Positions 7,219-15,734 are shown, numbered from the stretch's first letter. The stretch: 40,787 nucleotides of DNA from Hyphomicrobiales bacterium (GCA_900466605.1 UBMU01000025.1:1-40787); one strand, 5' to 3'. A program made the numbers and translations. The notes: a model not told the origin generated them from the letters alone.

Positions 7219-8421
7219 TTATTTGGCTTTGTTGAGGACAGCGACACCGGGAAGGACTTTGCCTTCCATCCACTCAAGAAAAGCTCCGCCGGCGGTCGAC
7301 ACATAGGTGAAATCGTCGGCAACGCCGGCATGGTTCAGCGCCGAGACCGTATCGCCGCCACCGGCAACCGAGGTAAGCTTGCCGGCCTTGGTACGCTCGG
7401 CCGCGTATTTCGCCGCCGCGACGGTTGCCTTGTCGAAGGGTTCGATCTCGAAAGCGCCGAGCGGGCCGTTCCATACCAACGTATTGGCGCGCTCGATCCA
7501 CGCTTTGATTGCCTCGATCGACTTCGGACCGACGTCGAGCACCATCGCGTCACTGGGGATCGCTTCGATCGCGACCGTTTCATTGGCGGCATTTGCCTTG
7601 AATTCACGGGCGACGACACCGTCTTCTGGAAGAATGATGGCGCAGCCGGCCGTTGCCGCTTCGATCATGATCTGTCTTGCGGTGTCCGCCAGATCGTGCT
7701 CGCAGAGCGACTTGCCGACATTGGTGCCGCGCGCGGCGATAAAGGTATTGGCCATGCCGCCGCCGATCACCAGCGCATCGACCTTCTTCACGAGGTTCAT
7801 CAAGAGGTCGATCTTGGTCGAGACCTTGGCGCCGCCGACGATGGCGACGACAGGGCGGGTCGGGTTGCCGAGACCGCTCTCCAGTGCCTCAAGCTCAGCC
7901 TGCATGGTGCGGCCGGCATGGGCAGGAAGATGATGCGCGAGCCCTTCCGTCGAGGCATGTGCACGGTGCGCGGCGGAGAAGGCGTCGTTGACATAGATAT
8001 CGCCGTTGGCCGCAAGCGCCTTGACGAAGTCCGGGTCGTTCTTTTCCTCGCCCTTGTGGAAGCGGGTGTTTTCAAGCAGCAGGATGTCGCCGTTCTTCAT
8101 CGTTGCAACCGCGGCGGCGGCTGCATCACCGATGACGTCGCTTGCCGTCGAAACGGGATGGTCAAGCACCTCCTCAACCGATGGAGCGATCAGCGACAGC
8201 GAAAGGTCAGCCGACGGGCCGTCCTTGGGGCGGCCGAAGTGCGCGAGCAGGATAACTTTGGCACCCTTCTTGGAGAGTTCCAGGATTGTCGGGGCAACGC
8301 GCTGGATGCGTGTGGTATCGGTCACTTTGCCGTCTTTGACCGGAACATTGAGGTCAACGCGAACGAGGACGCGCTTGCCGGCAACATCGTTCAGGTCGTC
8401 GAGGGTCTTGAAGGAAGGCAT
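7219..8421 (-). CDS. pgk: Phosphoglycerate kinase
   Basis: Transfers phosphate between 1,3-bisphosphoglycerate and ADP in glycolysis and in reverse for gluconeogenesis; cytosolic monomer. The 400-residue length is normal. The N-terminal domain carries VLVRVDLNVPVKDG (about 19-32) and LLAHFGRPKDG, the substrate-binding arginine segments. The C-terminal nucleotide domain has IVGGAKVSTKIDLL, LVWNGPLGAFE and the terminal TSVAGGGDTVSAL glycine loop. It starts 70 bases after the antiporter stop, so cotranscription with the antiporter is possible, and ends at a strong terminator. Confidence 0.97.
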   Translation of the reverse strand: MPSFKTLDDLNDVAGKRVLVRVDLNVPVKDGKVTDTTRIQRVAPTILELSKKGAKVILLAHFGRPKDGPSADLSLSLIAPSVEEVLDHPVSTASDVIGDAAAAAVATMKNGDILLLENTRFHKGEEKNDPDFVKALAANGDIYVNDAFSAAHRAHASTEGLAHHLPAHAGRTMQAELEALESGLGNPTRPVVAIVGGAKVSTKIDLLMNLVKKVDALVIGGGMANTFIAARGTNVGKSLCEHDLADTARQIMIEAATAGCAIILPEDGVVAREFKANAANETVAIEAIPSDAMVLDVGPKSIEAIKAWIERANTLVWNGPLGAFEIEPFDKATVAAAKYAAERTKAGKLTSVAGGGDTVSALNHAGVADDFTYVSTAGGAFLEWMEGKVLPGVAVLNKAK

Positions 8422-8491
8422 GGAAAAATCCGTTCGTTATTGCCCAAAAGATGCGGGGACCATAGCAAGGATGACTGCAGACGCAAGGCGG

Positions 8492-10342
8492 TCATTGCGG
8501 GTTTTCATCACCCTTACCGGACGCTGCCGCGGCGGCAGCTTCGCGCTTCCTGCGACCCTTGAGACGGTCGCGGATGCGGTCGATGATATCGTGTAGATTG
8601 AGGAAGATGGGCAGGGCGGTGGCGGGCTCGACAGCCTCCAGCGACATGCCGACCGAGGTAATGTGATCTTGGTCGTCGAGGTCGCGGACAATGAGGATGA
8701 TGGAGCCGAGACGCACACGGTCGGCGTAGTCGGCCTTTCCGCCCAGACGATGCTTCATGAGTTCGGCGATCGTCAGGCCCTTCTCGGTTTCGTTGAGGAG
8801 GCCCGGCCCATAGGCGGCATCGAGATCAGCCGCAGGGCGGGCCGGCGACAGCGCGAAGGCGCCAAAGAAATCGGCGTCGTCTTCTTCGACCGGGGCGCGG
8901 CTGGCAAAGAGCTTGTCGAGCAGCCGCGAATACGAAGGAACGACGAAGAGATAGACGAGATCGTTTTCGCGCAGCCGACCGGCATATTGATAGCGCATAG
9001 ACTTGCCATCGCGGATAACGAGCGATGGCGTTGCCCAGCGCGGGATGCGCTCGCCGCGCAGCACCGGGCTGTCCTTGACGACACGATAGGAGAGGAGCTC
9101 GTGGTTTGCCGCACCGGGCAGATCGACTTCGACCTTGTCGACAGCACCTATCCGCGGCGGGATGATCAGCCCAAGCTTCTTGGCGACAGGCTTGATCGTC
9201 CAGCCCTGCACCAGAAGGGATACGAGCACGATGATGAAGGCGGTATTGAAATAGACCTGTCCGTTTTCCAGGCCGCCGAGAATTGGCATGATGGCAAGCA
9301 GAATCGAAACAGCGCCGCGCAGACCGACCCACGCGACAAATCCGATCTCCTGCTGCGTATAGTCGAAGGGCAGCAGCGATAGCCAGATGGCGAGCGGACG
9401 CGCGACGAAGATCAGGAACAGGGCGAGCAACACGGCGGGAATGGCGATTGCCGGAAACTGCGACGGCGTCGCCAGCAGGCCGAGCACAAGGAACATGATG
9501 ATCTGGGCAAGCCAGGTCATACCATCCTGAAAGCGCTTAATGGAGGCATATCCCTGCAGCTTGCGATTGCCGGCATAAATTCCGGCGACATAGACGGCAA
9601 GGAAGCCGCTGCCGCCGACGGCGCCGGTCGCCGAGAAGACCAGCAGCGCCAGGGCCAGCACGAAGATCGGGGTCAGGCCGCGATCGGTTTCCAGCTTGCT
9701 CACGATGAGAACGATCATCATGCCGCCGAGCAGGCCGAGGATGACGCCAAGGCCCATCTGCTGCACGAACATGGCGAGCATGCCGATGTTGATCCCGTGG
9801 TAGCGTTCGCCGCTGGCAAGAATCTCAACGAGTGCAATCGTCAGGAAAATCGCCATTGGATCGTTGGTGCCGGACTCCACTTCAAGCGTCGAACGTACCT
9901 TGTCGCGGATGTTGATGCCGCCGATGCGCAGTAGAAAGAAGACGGCTGCGGCGTCGGTGGAGGCAACGATGGAACCGAGCAGCAGGCCTTCCAGCCAGGT
10001 AAACTTCAGGAGCCACATGGCGGCGACGCCAATCAATGCCGCCGTCATCAGGACGCCGACCGATGCAAGCGTTATCGAGGGTATAGCGGCAAGCTTGAAG
10101 GCCTGCACCGGCGTCCCGAAACCGGAGTCGAACAGGATGACCGCAAGCGCGATCGAGCCGAGGATGTAGGCGAGATAATTGTTGGTGAACTCGATGCCGA
10201 GGCCATCCGTACCCGCAAGCAGGCCGATCGCAAGGAAGAGCAGTAGCAGGGGAGCGCCGAAGCGGAAGGCGAGCAGGCTCGAAAATGCGGCGAGAAGCAC
10301 GAGCGTCGTCGATACCAGCACGACGATGTAGAACGCTTCCAT
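8492..10342 (-). CDS. cvrA: Potassium/proton antiporter, CPA1 family (NhaP2/CvrA type)
   Basis: An inner-membrane cation:proton exchanger of 616 residues that would expel K+ (or Na+) in exchange for H+. Residues about 5-385 form the sodium/hydrogen exchanger domain with about 12 membrane segments, including VILFDSGFGTP and STDAAAVFFLL, whose adjacent acidic residue is part of the ion site. Residues about 400-480 form a TrkA-C/RCK_C-like regulatory domain, and about 520-595 a transport-associated (CorC-HlyC) domain, the set typical of NhaP2/CvrA. GGGGA lies just upstream of the ATG. It sits between gap and pgk on the same strand, which may be chance or link volume control to metabolism. Confidence 0.92.
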   Translation of the reverse strand: MEAFYIVVLVSTTLVLLAAFSSLLAFRFGAPLLLLFLAIGLLAGTDGLGIEFTNNYLAYILGSIALAVILFDSGFGTPVQAFKLAAIPSITLASVGVLMTAALIGVAAMWLLKFTWLEGLLLGSIVASTDAAAVFFLLRIGGINIRDKVRSTLEVESGTNDPMAIFLTIALVEILASGERYHGINIGMLAMFVQQMGLGVILGLLGGMMIVLIVSKLETDRGLTPIFVLALALLVFSATGAVGGSGFLAVYVAGIYAGNRKLQGYASIKRFQDGMTWLAQIIMFLVLGLLATPSQFPAIAIPAVLLALFLIFVARPLAIWLSLLPFDYTQQEIGFVAWVGLRGAVSILLAIMPILGGLENGQVYFNTAFIIVLVSLLVQGWTIKPVAKKLGLIIPPRIGAVDKVEVDLPGAANHELLSYRVVKDSPVLRGERIPRWATPSLVIRDGKSMRYQYAGRLRENDLVYLFVVPSYSRLLDKLFASRAPVEEDDADFFGAFALSPARPAADLDAAYGPGLLNETEKGLTIAELMKHRLGGKADYADRVRLGSIILIVRDLDDQDHITSVGMSLEAVEPATALPIFLNLHDIIDRIRDRLKGRRKREAAAAAASGKGDENPQ

Positions 10343-10709
10343 GCCTGTCCCCTTACCCGCAATTCAATGCAGACCGCCCCGGTCTCGCAGCTTATTCCCA
10401 GATCGCCCTTTCGTGATCATCCAAGTCCGCTACCAGTAAACGGCAAAACAAACGGGATGGGTAGGCCTTGCGGTCAAACCCATGCTGATTTGCGGCTTCA
10501 TGCTGCTGTTTTGGCGTGCCGGACGGCAAAGCCGGATGAGCGCCCACGAAGGAGCATGACATCGAGTGTATGACCAAATCGGGCGATAGCGGGGCAGATG
10601 CAGTGCTCAGGCACTTTTCTTGACATCAATTTATGGATCGGCAAACAGGTCGCGCCCGAGGTCGAGCAAGGATTGCTTCTGCGTGCTTCGTCGCCTGGCG
10701 GCTGTCGCG
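10343..10709. other. Non-coding stretch without recognised features
   Basis: This 367-base gap lies between the antiporter start and the stop of the 103-residue gene, both minus strand. The open frames inside are short, Arg/Ser/Pro-rich and have no ribosome site. No clear terminator follows the upstream gene. It presumably holds the antiporter promoter, which I could not place. Confidence 0.5.
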
Positions 10710-11021
10710 TTAGGTGTCGTCATCCTCATCGTCGCCGACGTCGGAAATCGGTATCAGAAAAACGACGAACTCGTCGTCGATCGTCCTCTCCGGATCGTCG
10801 TCGAACTCATAGGCATGTTCGACCTCGCTTGCCTCATCGGCCGTTGCCTTGCGAAGGCTGAGGGCGCTGAGGCCATCCCAAACGGGCTTGCCCTGCGATT
10901 GCAGGACGGTCAGATCCTCACGAAAATCTTCAGCCTCGAAAAAGTGCTTCGCGTCATCTGCGTTCTCTGAGCGAAAGCTCGCAACCGCCTGTCCGCCGAT
11001 CTCGATTGTAAAGTAGTCCAT
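10710..11021 (-). CDS. Conserved hypothetical protein, acidic C terminus
   Basis: A 103-residue soluble protein, MDYFTIEIGGQAVASF at the start and a run of Asp/Glu at the end (DVGDDEDDDT). No family or motif is recognised. The start at 11021 is chosen because GGAGG and GAGAGAG precede it; a longer frame to 11069 has a basic leader typical of translated non-coding DNA. The regular beta-alpha pattern and clean ribosome site argue for a real gene. It is downstream of gap but beyond the gap terminator. Confidence 0.65.
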   Translation of the reverse strand: MDYFTIEIGGQAVASFRSENADDAKHFFEAEDFREDLTVLQSQGKPVWDGLSALSLRKATADEASEVEHAYEFDDDPERTIDDEFVVFLIPISDVGDDEDDDT

Positions 11022-11099
11022 TCTCTCTCGCCTCCGCGCTTCGACCGACAGTAGGGCGATCCGGCACACTGCGCCAGCCCAATCGTCATCTCGTCAGCA

Positions 11100-11240
11100 T
11101 CATCGCGGACCCATGACATGCGAGGACGCCATCAGTGGCTGTCCCTCCGGAATCTGCATCGAATGGCGCCCGCCTACGAGGCTGAGGCTGAGCACGCTCG
11201 CGATCATGATCAGAACGATGACCATCATGAGAGTTCTCAT
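11100..11240 (-). CDS. Possible 46-residue membrane or exported peptide
   Basis: An open frame starting MRTLMMVIVLIMIASVLSLS, with one hydrophobic segment (about 4-20) and a short polar tail. It lies between the gap terminator and the 103-residue gene, on their strand. The ribosome site (GGA about 10 bases ahead) is weak, and several ATG codons make the start uncertain. The hydrophobic pattern is the only support. Confidence 0.35.
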   Translation of the reverse strand: MRTLMMVIVLIMIASVLSLSLVGGRHSMQIPEGQPLMASSHVMGPR

Positions 11241-11295
11241 CGAGGAATCCGCTAGTTGTTCATCCAGCTGTCTATCGGACGGTATTCCGCTCAGC

Positions 11296-11332
11296 GCAAA
11301 AAGAAAAGCGGCCCGGTTGCCTGGGCCGCTTT
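11296..11332 (-). terminator. Intrinsic terminator of gap
   Basis: AAAGCGGCCC (11305-11314) pairs perfectly with GGGCCGCTTT (11323-11332). On the minus strand TTCTTTTTGC follows, 24 bases past the gap stop. Confidence 0.85.
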
Positions 11333-11355
11333 CCGCAGATTATGGCGCGACGCTC

Positions 11356-12366
11356 TTAGATGAGCTTTGCGAAGGCGACAGCCGTGTCGGACATGCGGCT
11401 GGAGAAGCCCCACTCGTTATCGTACCAGGTGAGGATACGAACGAAGGTGCCTTCCAGAACCTTGGTCTGGTCGAATGCGAAGATCGAGGAATGGCTGTCG
11501 TGGTTGAAGTCGCGGGATACGAGCGGCTCGTCGGTGTAGCCGAGGATGCCCTTCAGCTTGCCGTTTGCGGCTGCCTTGATCGCTTCGTTGATTTCGCCGA
11601 CGGTCGTGGCCTTCTTTGCAACGAACTTGAAGTCGACGACCGAGACGTTCGGGGTCGGAACGCGGATCGAGGTACCGTCGAGCTTGCCCTTCAGGTGTGG
11701 CAGCACGAGGCCAACGGCCTTGGCCGCGCCGGTTGACGTCGGGATCATGGACAGGGCTGCAGCGCGGGCGCGGTACAGGTCCTTGTGCATGGTGTCGAGC
11801 GTCGGCTGGTCGCCAGTGTAGGAATGGATCGTGGTCATGAAGCCGTGGTCGATGCCGACGGCGTCATCGAGAACCTTCACAACCGGCACGAGGCAGTTCG
11901 TCGTGCAGGACGCGTTGGAGATGACCAGATGCTCCTTGGTCAGCTGGTCGTGGTTGACGCCGAAAACGACGGTCAGGTCGGCGCCGTCGGCAGGAGCCGA
12001 AACGATGACGCGCTTGGCGCCGGCCGTCAGGTGAGCGGCAGCCTTGTCGCGCGACGTGAAGATGCCGGTGCATTCCATCGCGATGTCGACGCCGAGTTCC
12101 TTGTGCGGCAGCGTTGCCGGGTCCTTGATCGCGGTCACCTTGATCGGCTTGCCGCCGCCGACAGTGATCGTGTCGCCTTCGACCTTGACCTCGGCCGGGA
12201 ACTTGCCGTGGATGGAATCGTAGCGCAGCAGGTGGGCGTTGGTCTCGACCGGGCCGAGATCGTTGATCGCGACGACTTCGATGTCCGTGCGGCCGGATTC
12301 GACGATGGCGCGGAGAACATTGCGGCCGATGCGGCCGAAGCCGTTGATGGCAACCTTTACAGTCAT
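11356..12366 (-). CDS. gap: Type I glyceraldehyde-3-phosphate dehydrogenase
   Basis: Phosphorylating, NAD-linked oxidation of glyceraldehyde 3-phosphate to 1,3-bisphosphoglycerate, reversible. The 336-residue protein has the Rossmann start VAINGFGRIGRNVLRA, the INDLG segment that usually marks NAD preference, the catalytic Cys154 in SNASCTTNCL, and the C-terminal TWYDNEWGFSSRM. GGGAG is 9 bases before the ATG at 12366; an ATG two codons earlier is too close to that site. tkt lies upstream with 121 bases between, including a strong palindrome. gap ends at its own terminator. Confidence 0.97.
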   Translation of the reverse strand: MTVKVAINGFGRIGRNVLRAIVESGRTDIEVVAINDLGPVETNAHLLRYDSIHGKFPAEVKVEGDTITVGGGKPIKVTAIKDPATLPHKELGVDIAMECTGIFTSRDKAAAHLTAGAKRVIVSAPADGADLTVVFGVNHDQLTKEHLVISNASCTTNCLVPVVKVLDDAVGIDHGFMTTIHSYTGDQPTLDTMHKDLYRARAAALSMIPTSTGAAKAVGLVLPHLKGKLDGTSIRVPTPNVSVVDFKFVAKKATTVGEINEAIKAAANGKLKGILGYTDEPLVSRDFNHDSHSSIFAFDQTKVLEGTFVRILTWYDNEWGFSSRMSDTAVAFAKLI

Positions 12367-12461
12367 GTGCATTCACTCCCTAGAGATGGGGCTTGCGGAT
12401 TGAGTTGGAGAGCGCTTGGGCGCTCCCCTTATTTGCATTCAGAACCTGCGCATAATCCTTT

Positions 12462-12485
12462 CTTCAAATCGGAGCCGATTTGAAG
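12462..12485. promoter_or_regulatory. Perfect palindrome between tkt and gap
   Basis: CTTCAAATCG (12462-12471) pairs with CGATTTGAAG (12476-12485) around GAGC, two bases after the tkt stop. On the minus strand it is followed by AAAGG, not a T run, so it is not a standard terminator. It may be an operator for gap or an RNA stem that ends or stabilises the tkt message. Confidence 0.5.
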
Positions 12486-12487
12486 TG

Positions 12488-14467
12488 TTATGCGCTGAGT
12501 TTTGCTTCCACGGCAGCGACCACTGCGTCCGCGGTGATGCCGAAATGCTTGAAGACTTCCTTCGCCGGACCGGAAGCGCCAAAGCCCTTCATGCCGATAA
12601 AGGTGCCTTCCGGTCCGATGAAGGCATCCCAGCCTTCGCGGACAGCGGCTTCCACGGCGATCTTGACCGGCGAGTTACCAATGACTTCCTTGCGGTAGGT
12701 ATCGGGTTGCTCGAAGAACAATTCCGTGCAGGGAACGGATACGATGCGGACGCTGACGCCCTTTGCTTCCAGCGTGGCGCGTGCAGCAACTGCGAGCTCG
12801 ACCTCTGAGCCCGAAGCAAAGATCGTGACCTTGGCATCGGCCTTGCCGGCAAGCGTGTAAGCGCCCTGTTCGCACAGGTTCTTTTCGCTGTATTCGGTGC
12901 GCACAGGTGTCAGGTTCTGACGGGTCAGTGCAAGACCGGACGGGCGGTTCTGCGTCTTGACGGCGATCTGCCAGCACTCAGCCGTCTCGGTGACGTCGGC
13001 CGGGCGGAAGACCAGAAGGTTCGGGACGGCGCGCAGGCTCGCGACCTGTTCGACCGGCTGGTGGGTCGGGCCGTCTTCGCCGACGCCGATCGAGTCATGT
13101 GTCAGGACATGGATGACGCGGATGCCCATGAGCGCTGCGAGGCGGATCGGCGGGCGGCAATAATCCGAGAAGATCAGGAAGCCGCCGCCATATGGAATGA
13201 GACCGCCGTGCAACGCGATGCCGTTCATGGCAGATGCCATGCCGTGCTCGCGGATGCCCCAGTGCATGTAACGGCCGGCAAAATCCGTCGGCGTGATCGA
13301 ATGCATCTGGCTGGTCTTGGTGTTGTTCGACGGCGTCAGGTCGGCGGAGCCGCCCAGCGTTTCCGGCAGGAAGCCGTTGATAACTTCGAGCGCATCTTCC
13401 GAAGCCTTGCGGGTGGCGATGACAGGCTTGGTTTCGATGATCTTCTTCTTGTAGGCGCTGATCGCCGCGTCGAAGCCTTCCGGTAGGTCGCCGGCGAAGC
13501 GGCGGCTGAATTCGGCCTTGTGCGCCGACTTGGCGAGGCCGTCTTCCCAGGTCTTGACAAGGTCAACAGAGCGGCTGCCGGCCGTGCGCCATGCATCTAG
13601 AACGTCGGAGGGAACGACGAAGGGCTCGTATTCCCAGTTCAGTGCCTTACGGGTTGCCGCAATTTCGTCGGCGCCGAGCGGGTTGCCGTGGACCTTGTGG
13701 GTGCCCTGCTTGTTCGGAGCGCCAAAGCCGATGATCGTCTTGCAGGCGATGAAGGTCGGGCGGTCAGACTTGTGAGCGGCTTCAATTGCGGCTGCAATGG
13801 CAGCCTGGTCGTGGCCGTCGATCTCGATCGTGTTCCAGTGAACGGCCTTGAAGCGGGCGACTTGGTCGGTCGAGTCCGACAGGGAAACGGCGCCGTCGAT
13901 GGTGATCGAGTTGTTGTCCCAGAAGAGAACGAGCTTGTTCAGCTTCAGGTGGCCGGCAAGCGCGATCGCCTCATGGCTGATGCCTTCCATCAGGCAGCCG
14001 TCACCGCAGATGGCGTAGGTATAGTGGTCCTGAAGCTCGGAACCGAATTCATCGCGCAGCTTGCGTTCGGCAATCGCCATGCCGACGGCGTTGGCAATGC
14101 CTTGGCCGAGCGGGCCGGTTGTCGTTTCAATGCCGGTTGCATGGCCGTATTCAGGGTGGCCGGCCGTCTTCGAACCGAGCTGGCGGAACTGTTTCAAGTC
14201 CTCGACAGTCATGTCGGGGTAGCCGGTCAAATAAAGCAGCGAATAGAGCAGCATCGAGCCGTGGCCGGCGGACAGAACGAAGCGGTCGCGGTTCGGCCAA
14301 TGCGGCTTCTTCGGATCAAACCGCAGATACTTCGTAAAGAGGATCGTCGCCACGTCGGCCATGCCCATCGGCATGCCGGGATGCCCAGAGTTCGCCTTTT
14401 CGACTGCATCCATGGCGAGGAAACGGATCGCATTTGCCATCCGGTCGTTTTGTTCAGGAGAGGTCAT
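12488..14467 (-). CDS. tkt: Transketolase
   Basis: Thiamine-diphosphate enzyme that moves two-carbon units between sugar phosphates in the non-oxidative pentose phosphate pathway; cytosolic dimer of 659 residues, normal length. The N-terminal domain has HPGMPMGMAD (about 28-37), GPLGQGIANAVG and the ThDP-binding GDGCLMEGIS...NN pattern (ICGDGCLMEG to FWDNNSITIDG). The middle domain has HYMHWGIREHGMASAMNGIA-type residues around the catalytic Glu, and HDSIGVGEDGPTHQPVEQ follows. A candidate promoter lies about 70-100 bases upstream in the divergent region with the zauP-like gene. Confidence 0.97.
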   Translation of the reverse strand: MTSPEQNDRMANAIRFLAMDAVEKANSGHPGMPMGMADVATILFTKYLRFDPKKPHWPNRDRFVLSAGHGSMLLYSLLYLTGYPDMTVEDLKQFRQLGSKTAGHPEYGHATGIETTTGPLGQGIANAVGMAIAERKLRDEFGSELQDHYTYAICGDGCLMEGISHEAIALAGHLKLNKLVLFWDNNSITIDGAVSLSDSTDQVARFKAVHWNTIEIDGHDQAAIAAAIEAAHKSDRPTFIACKTIIGFGAPNKQGTHKVHGNPLGADEIAATRKALNWEYEPFVVPSDVLDAWRTAGSRSVDLVKTWEDGLAKSAHKAEFSRRFAGDLPEGFDAAISAYKKKIIETKPVIATRKASEDALEVINGFLPETLGGSADLTPSNNTKTSQMHSITPTDFAGRYMHWGIREHGMASAMNGIALHGGLIPYGGGFLIFSDYCRPPIRLAALMGIRVIHVLTHDSIGVGEDGPTHQPVEQVASLRAVPNLLVFRPADVTETAECWQIAVKTQNRPSGLALTRQNLTPVRTEYSEKNLCEQGAYTLAGKADAKVTIFASGSEVELAVAARATLEAKGVSVRIVSVPCTELFFEQPDTYRKEVIGNSPVKIAVEAAVREGWDAFIGPEGTFIGMKGFGASGPAKEVFKHFGITADAVVAAVEAKLSA

Positions 14468-14538
14468 GGCTATTCCACGGGTTCCGGGTGTCGGGGGATG
14501 GCCTCGAGCCTGTGGAGACCATCAATGAGAGCGGGTGA

Positions 14539-14566
14539 CACATAGCAGTTGGAACGGCCAAGTCAA
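14539..14566 (-). promoter_or_regulatory. Predicted promoter of tkt
   Basis: On the minus strand TTGACT (14566-14561), 16 bases, then TATGTG (14544-14539). The -35 is close to the housekeeping consensus and the leader to the tkt ATG would be about 65 bases. Not tested. Confidence 0.4.
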
Positions 14567-14707
14567 TAAATGGAAGACCCTCTGGAGGCCTCTCCAATCG
14601 ATTTTAGACATTTGACCATCAGTTTTTACAAAAGTTGAACAGCATCCTGGGCGGTGCTTGATTTTCGTCATCCACAGATTAGGTCGGCAGGCGCGGTGCA
14701 GGCTTTA

Positions 14708-14737
14708 TTGACGTGCCGACGGCGAGGTGCGTATCCT
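14708..14737 (+). promoter_or_regulatory. Predicted promoter of the zauP-like/zapA operon
   Basis: TTGACG (14708-14713), 18 bases, then TATCCT (14732-14737), 65 bases before the ATG at 14803. A GANTC site (GATTC, 14768-14772), the target of the cell-cycle methylase CcrM, lies in the leader; single GANTC sites are common, so this is only suggestive. Confidence 0.5.
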
Positions 14738-14802
14738 TTTGAAAATACTGGATCGGTCTCGGGCGCCGATTCGCGGGTCTTGTGCGGGGAACCGGAAGAG
14801 AC

Positions 14803-15078
14803 ATGACGCCTACAGGCAAAATCATGGAAGCAGCACTCAACGAGCTGCGTCAGGCGATCTCGGGGCTCGAGAATGCCGTCGAGATGCGTATCGAGCACCA
14901 GCGAGAGCAGGGCGAGATCGAAGGCGAGGTTCGCCGAATTCATGCGGACCGCTCGAAGCTTGCCCAGGAGCTGGACCAGGCGGAATTTCGTGCCAACCGG
15001 CTCGAGGAAGTCAATCGCGAGGTCTCGCGGCGGCTGGTGACGGCCATGGAGACGATCCGCGCGGTTCTGGACCGATAG
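14803..15078 (+). CDS. DUF4164 coiled-coil protein, ZauP-like
   Basis: A 91-residue, highly charged, almost wholly helical protein; heptad-like Leu/Ala/Ile spacing runs from about residue 8 to 80, predicting one long coiled coil. GGAAGAG lies just before the ATG at 14803; an earlier in-frame ATG at 14782 has no such site. It is followed after 13 bases by zapA. In Caulobacter the coiled-coil protein ZauP is encoded directly upstream of zapA and works with ZapA to focus the FtsZ ring; position, size and coiled-coil character suggest this is the rhizobial counterpart. DUF4164 membership is by recognition; the ZauP link is inference. Confidence 0.8.
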   Translation: MTPTGKIMEAALNELRQAISGLENAVEMRIEHQREQGEIEGEVRRIHADRSKLAQELDQAEFRANRLEEVNREVSRRLVTAMETIRAVLDR

Positions 15079-15091
15079 AAAGGCGCGACAC

Positions 15092-15469
15092 ATGGCGCAG
15101 GTAACTGTAACGATCGACGGCAAGGCCTATCGCATGGCCTGCGAGGAAGGGCAGGAAGGTCACCTGACCGATCTCGCCACGCGCTTTGACAACTATGTCG
15201 GTCACCTCAAAGGTCAGTTCGGTGAGATCGGCGACCTTCGTATCACCGTCATGGCAGGCATCATGGTGATGGACGAGATTTCGGAGTTGAGCCGTCGCGT
15301 CGCGGATCTCGAATCCGAGTTGGGCACTCTGCAGAACAACAGCGATACGGTACTGGCAACGAACGCCCGCACTGAAGAAAGCCTTGCGGCCGCGCTTGTC
15401 GAAGTCACGAGCCGTATTCGCGGCATTACCGACAAGTTGAACGGCAGGGCGCCCGCCGAACTCAATTAA
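15092..15469 (+). CDS. zapA: Cell division protein ZapA
   Basis: Binds FtsZ and bundles protofilaments to stabilise the division ring. The 125-residue protein has the ZapA N-terminal domain (about 1-95): VTVTIDGKAYRMACEEGQEG, then LATRFDNYVGHLKGQFG and an MAGIMVMDEISEL helix, the usual alphaproteobacterial form. The C-terminal part (about 65-125) is a coiled coil used for dimer pairing. It is second in an operon with the ZauP-like gene and is followed within about 60 bases by 6S RNA, a gene order seen widely in proteobacteria. Confidence 0.93.
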   Translation: MAQVTVTIDGKAYRMACEEGQEGHLTDLATRFDNYVGHLKGQFGEIGDLRITVMAGIMVMDEISELSRRVADLESELGTLQNNSDTVLATNARTEESLAAALVEVTSRIRGITDKLNGRAPAELN

Positions 15470-15492
15470 ATGGAAACGGTGTAGCTGGCCCT

Positions 15493-15522
15493 CTGGCGCA
15501 GCGTGGAAATCAGACTTATATA
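15493..15522 (+). promoter_or_regulatory. Predicted promoter of 6S RNA
   Basis: TATATA (15517-15522) is a strong -10, with CTGGCG (15493-15498) 18 bases ahead as a weak -35. This places the RNA start near 15530. Confidence 0.5.
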
Positions 15523-15529
15523 CCGTGAT

Positions 15530-15692
15530 GCGGTCTGCGCCTCTCGACAGGAACCACAATCCCTGGGGCCATACTCGATCCAAAGGGAGCTGTCCCTGAC
15601 CAGGCTCGTGGGCCTGGACACACGGTGCCCACCTACGTTTGTAGGCACCCAGGATCGTAAACATCCATCGGTTGTCGTGGATCGCGCTTCCC
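15530..15692 (+). ncRNA. ssrS: 6S RNA
   Basis: 6S RNA binds the housekeeping RNA polymerase holoenzyme by mimicking an open promoter. The call rests on position directly downstream of zapA, length near 160 nt, lack of a protein frame, and a long imperfect hairpin: GCGC and CGACA near the 5' end pair with TGTCG and GCGC near the 3' end. The internal arm contains CCTACGTTTGTAGG, and a second helix pairs CCAGG with CCTGG. A CTTTT run follows at 15691-15695. End points are estimates to within about 5 bases. Confidence 0.8.
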
Positions 15693-15734
15693 TTTTATGC
15701 TCTGCTTCCAATGCAATGCAGATGTGACGCACAC

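Noticed and set aside
7210..8562. Long plus-strand frame (450 codons) opposite pgk.
   Set aside because: It is the shadow of the pgk codon pattern in GC-rich DNA; composition is Arg/Gly/Asp-rich without domains. The same holds for the plus-strand frames opposite tkt (13688-14545), cvrA (8663-9382) and gap (11785-12483).
5972..14467. A Calvin-cycle (cbb) operon, suggested by tkt-gap-pgk-fba together.
   Set aside because: No RuBisCO, phosphoribulokinase, CbbR or sedoheptulose bisphosphatase gene is present, and terminators split the set. It is ordinary central metabolism.
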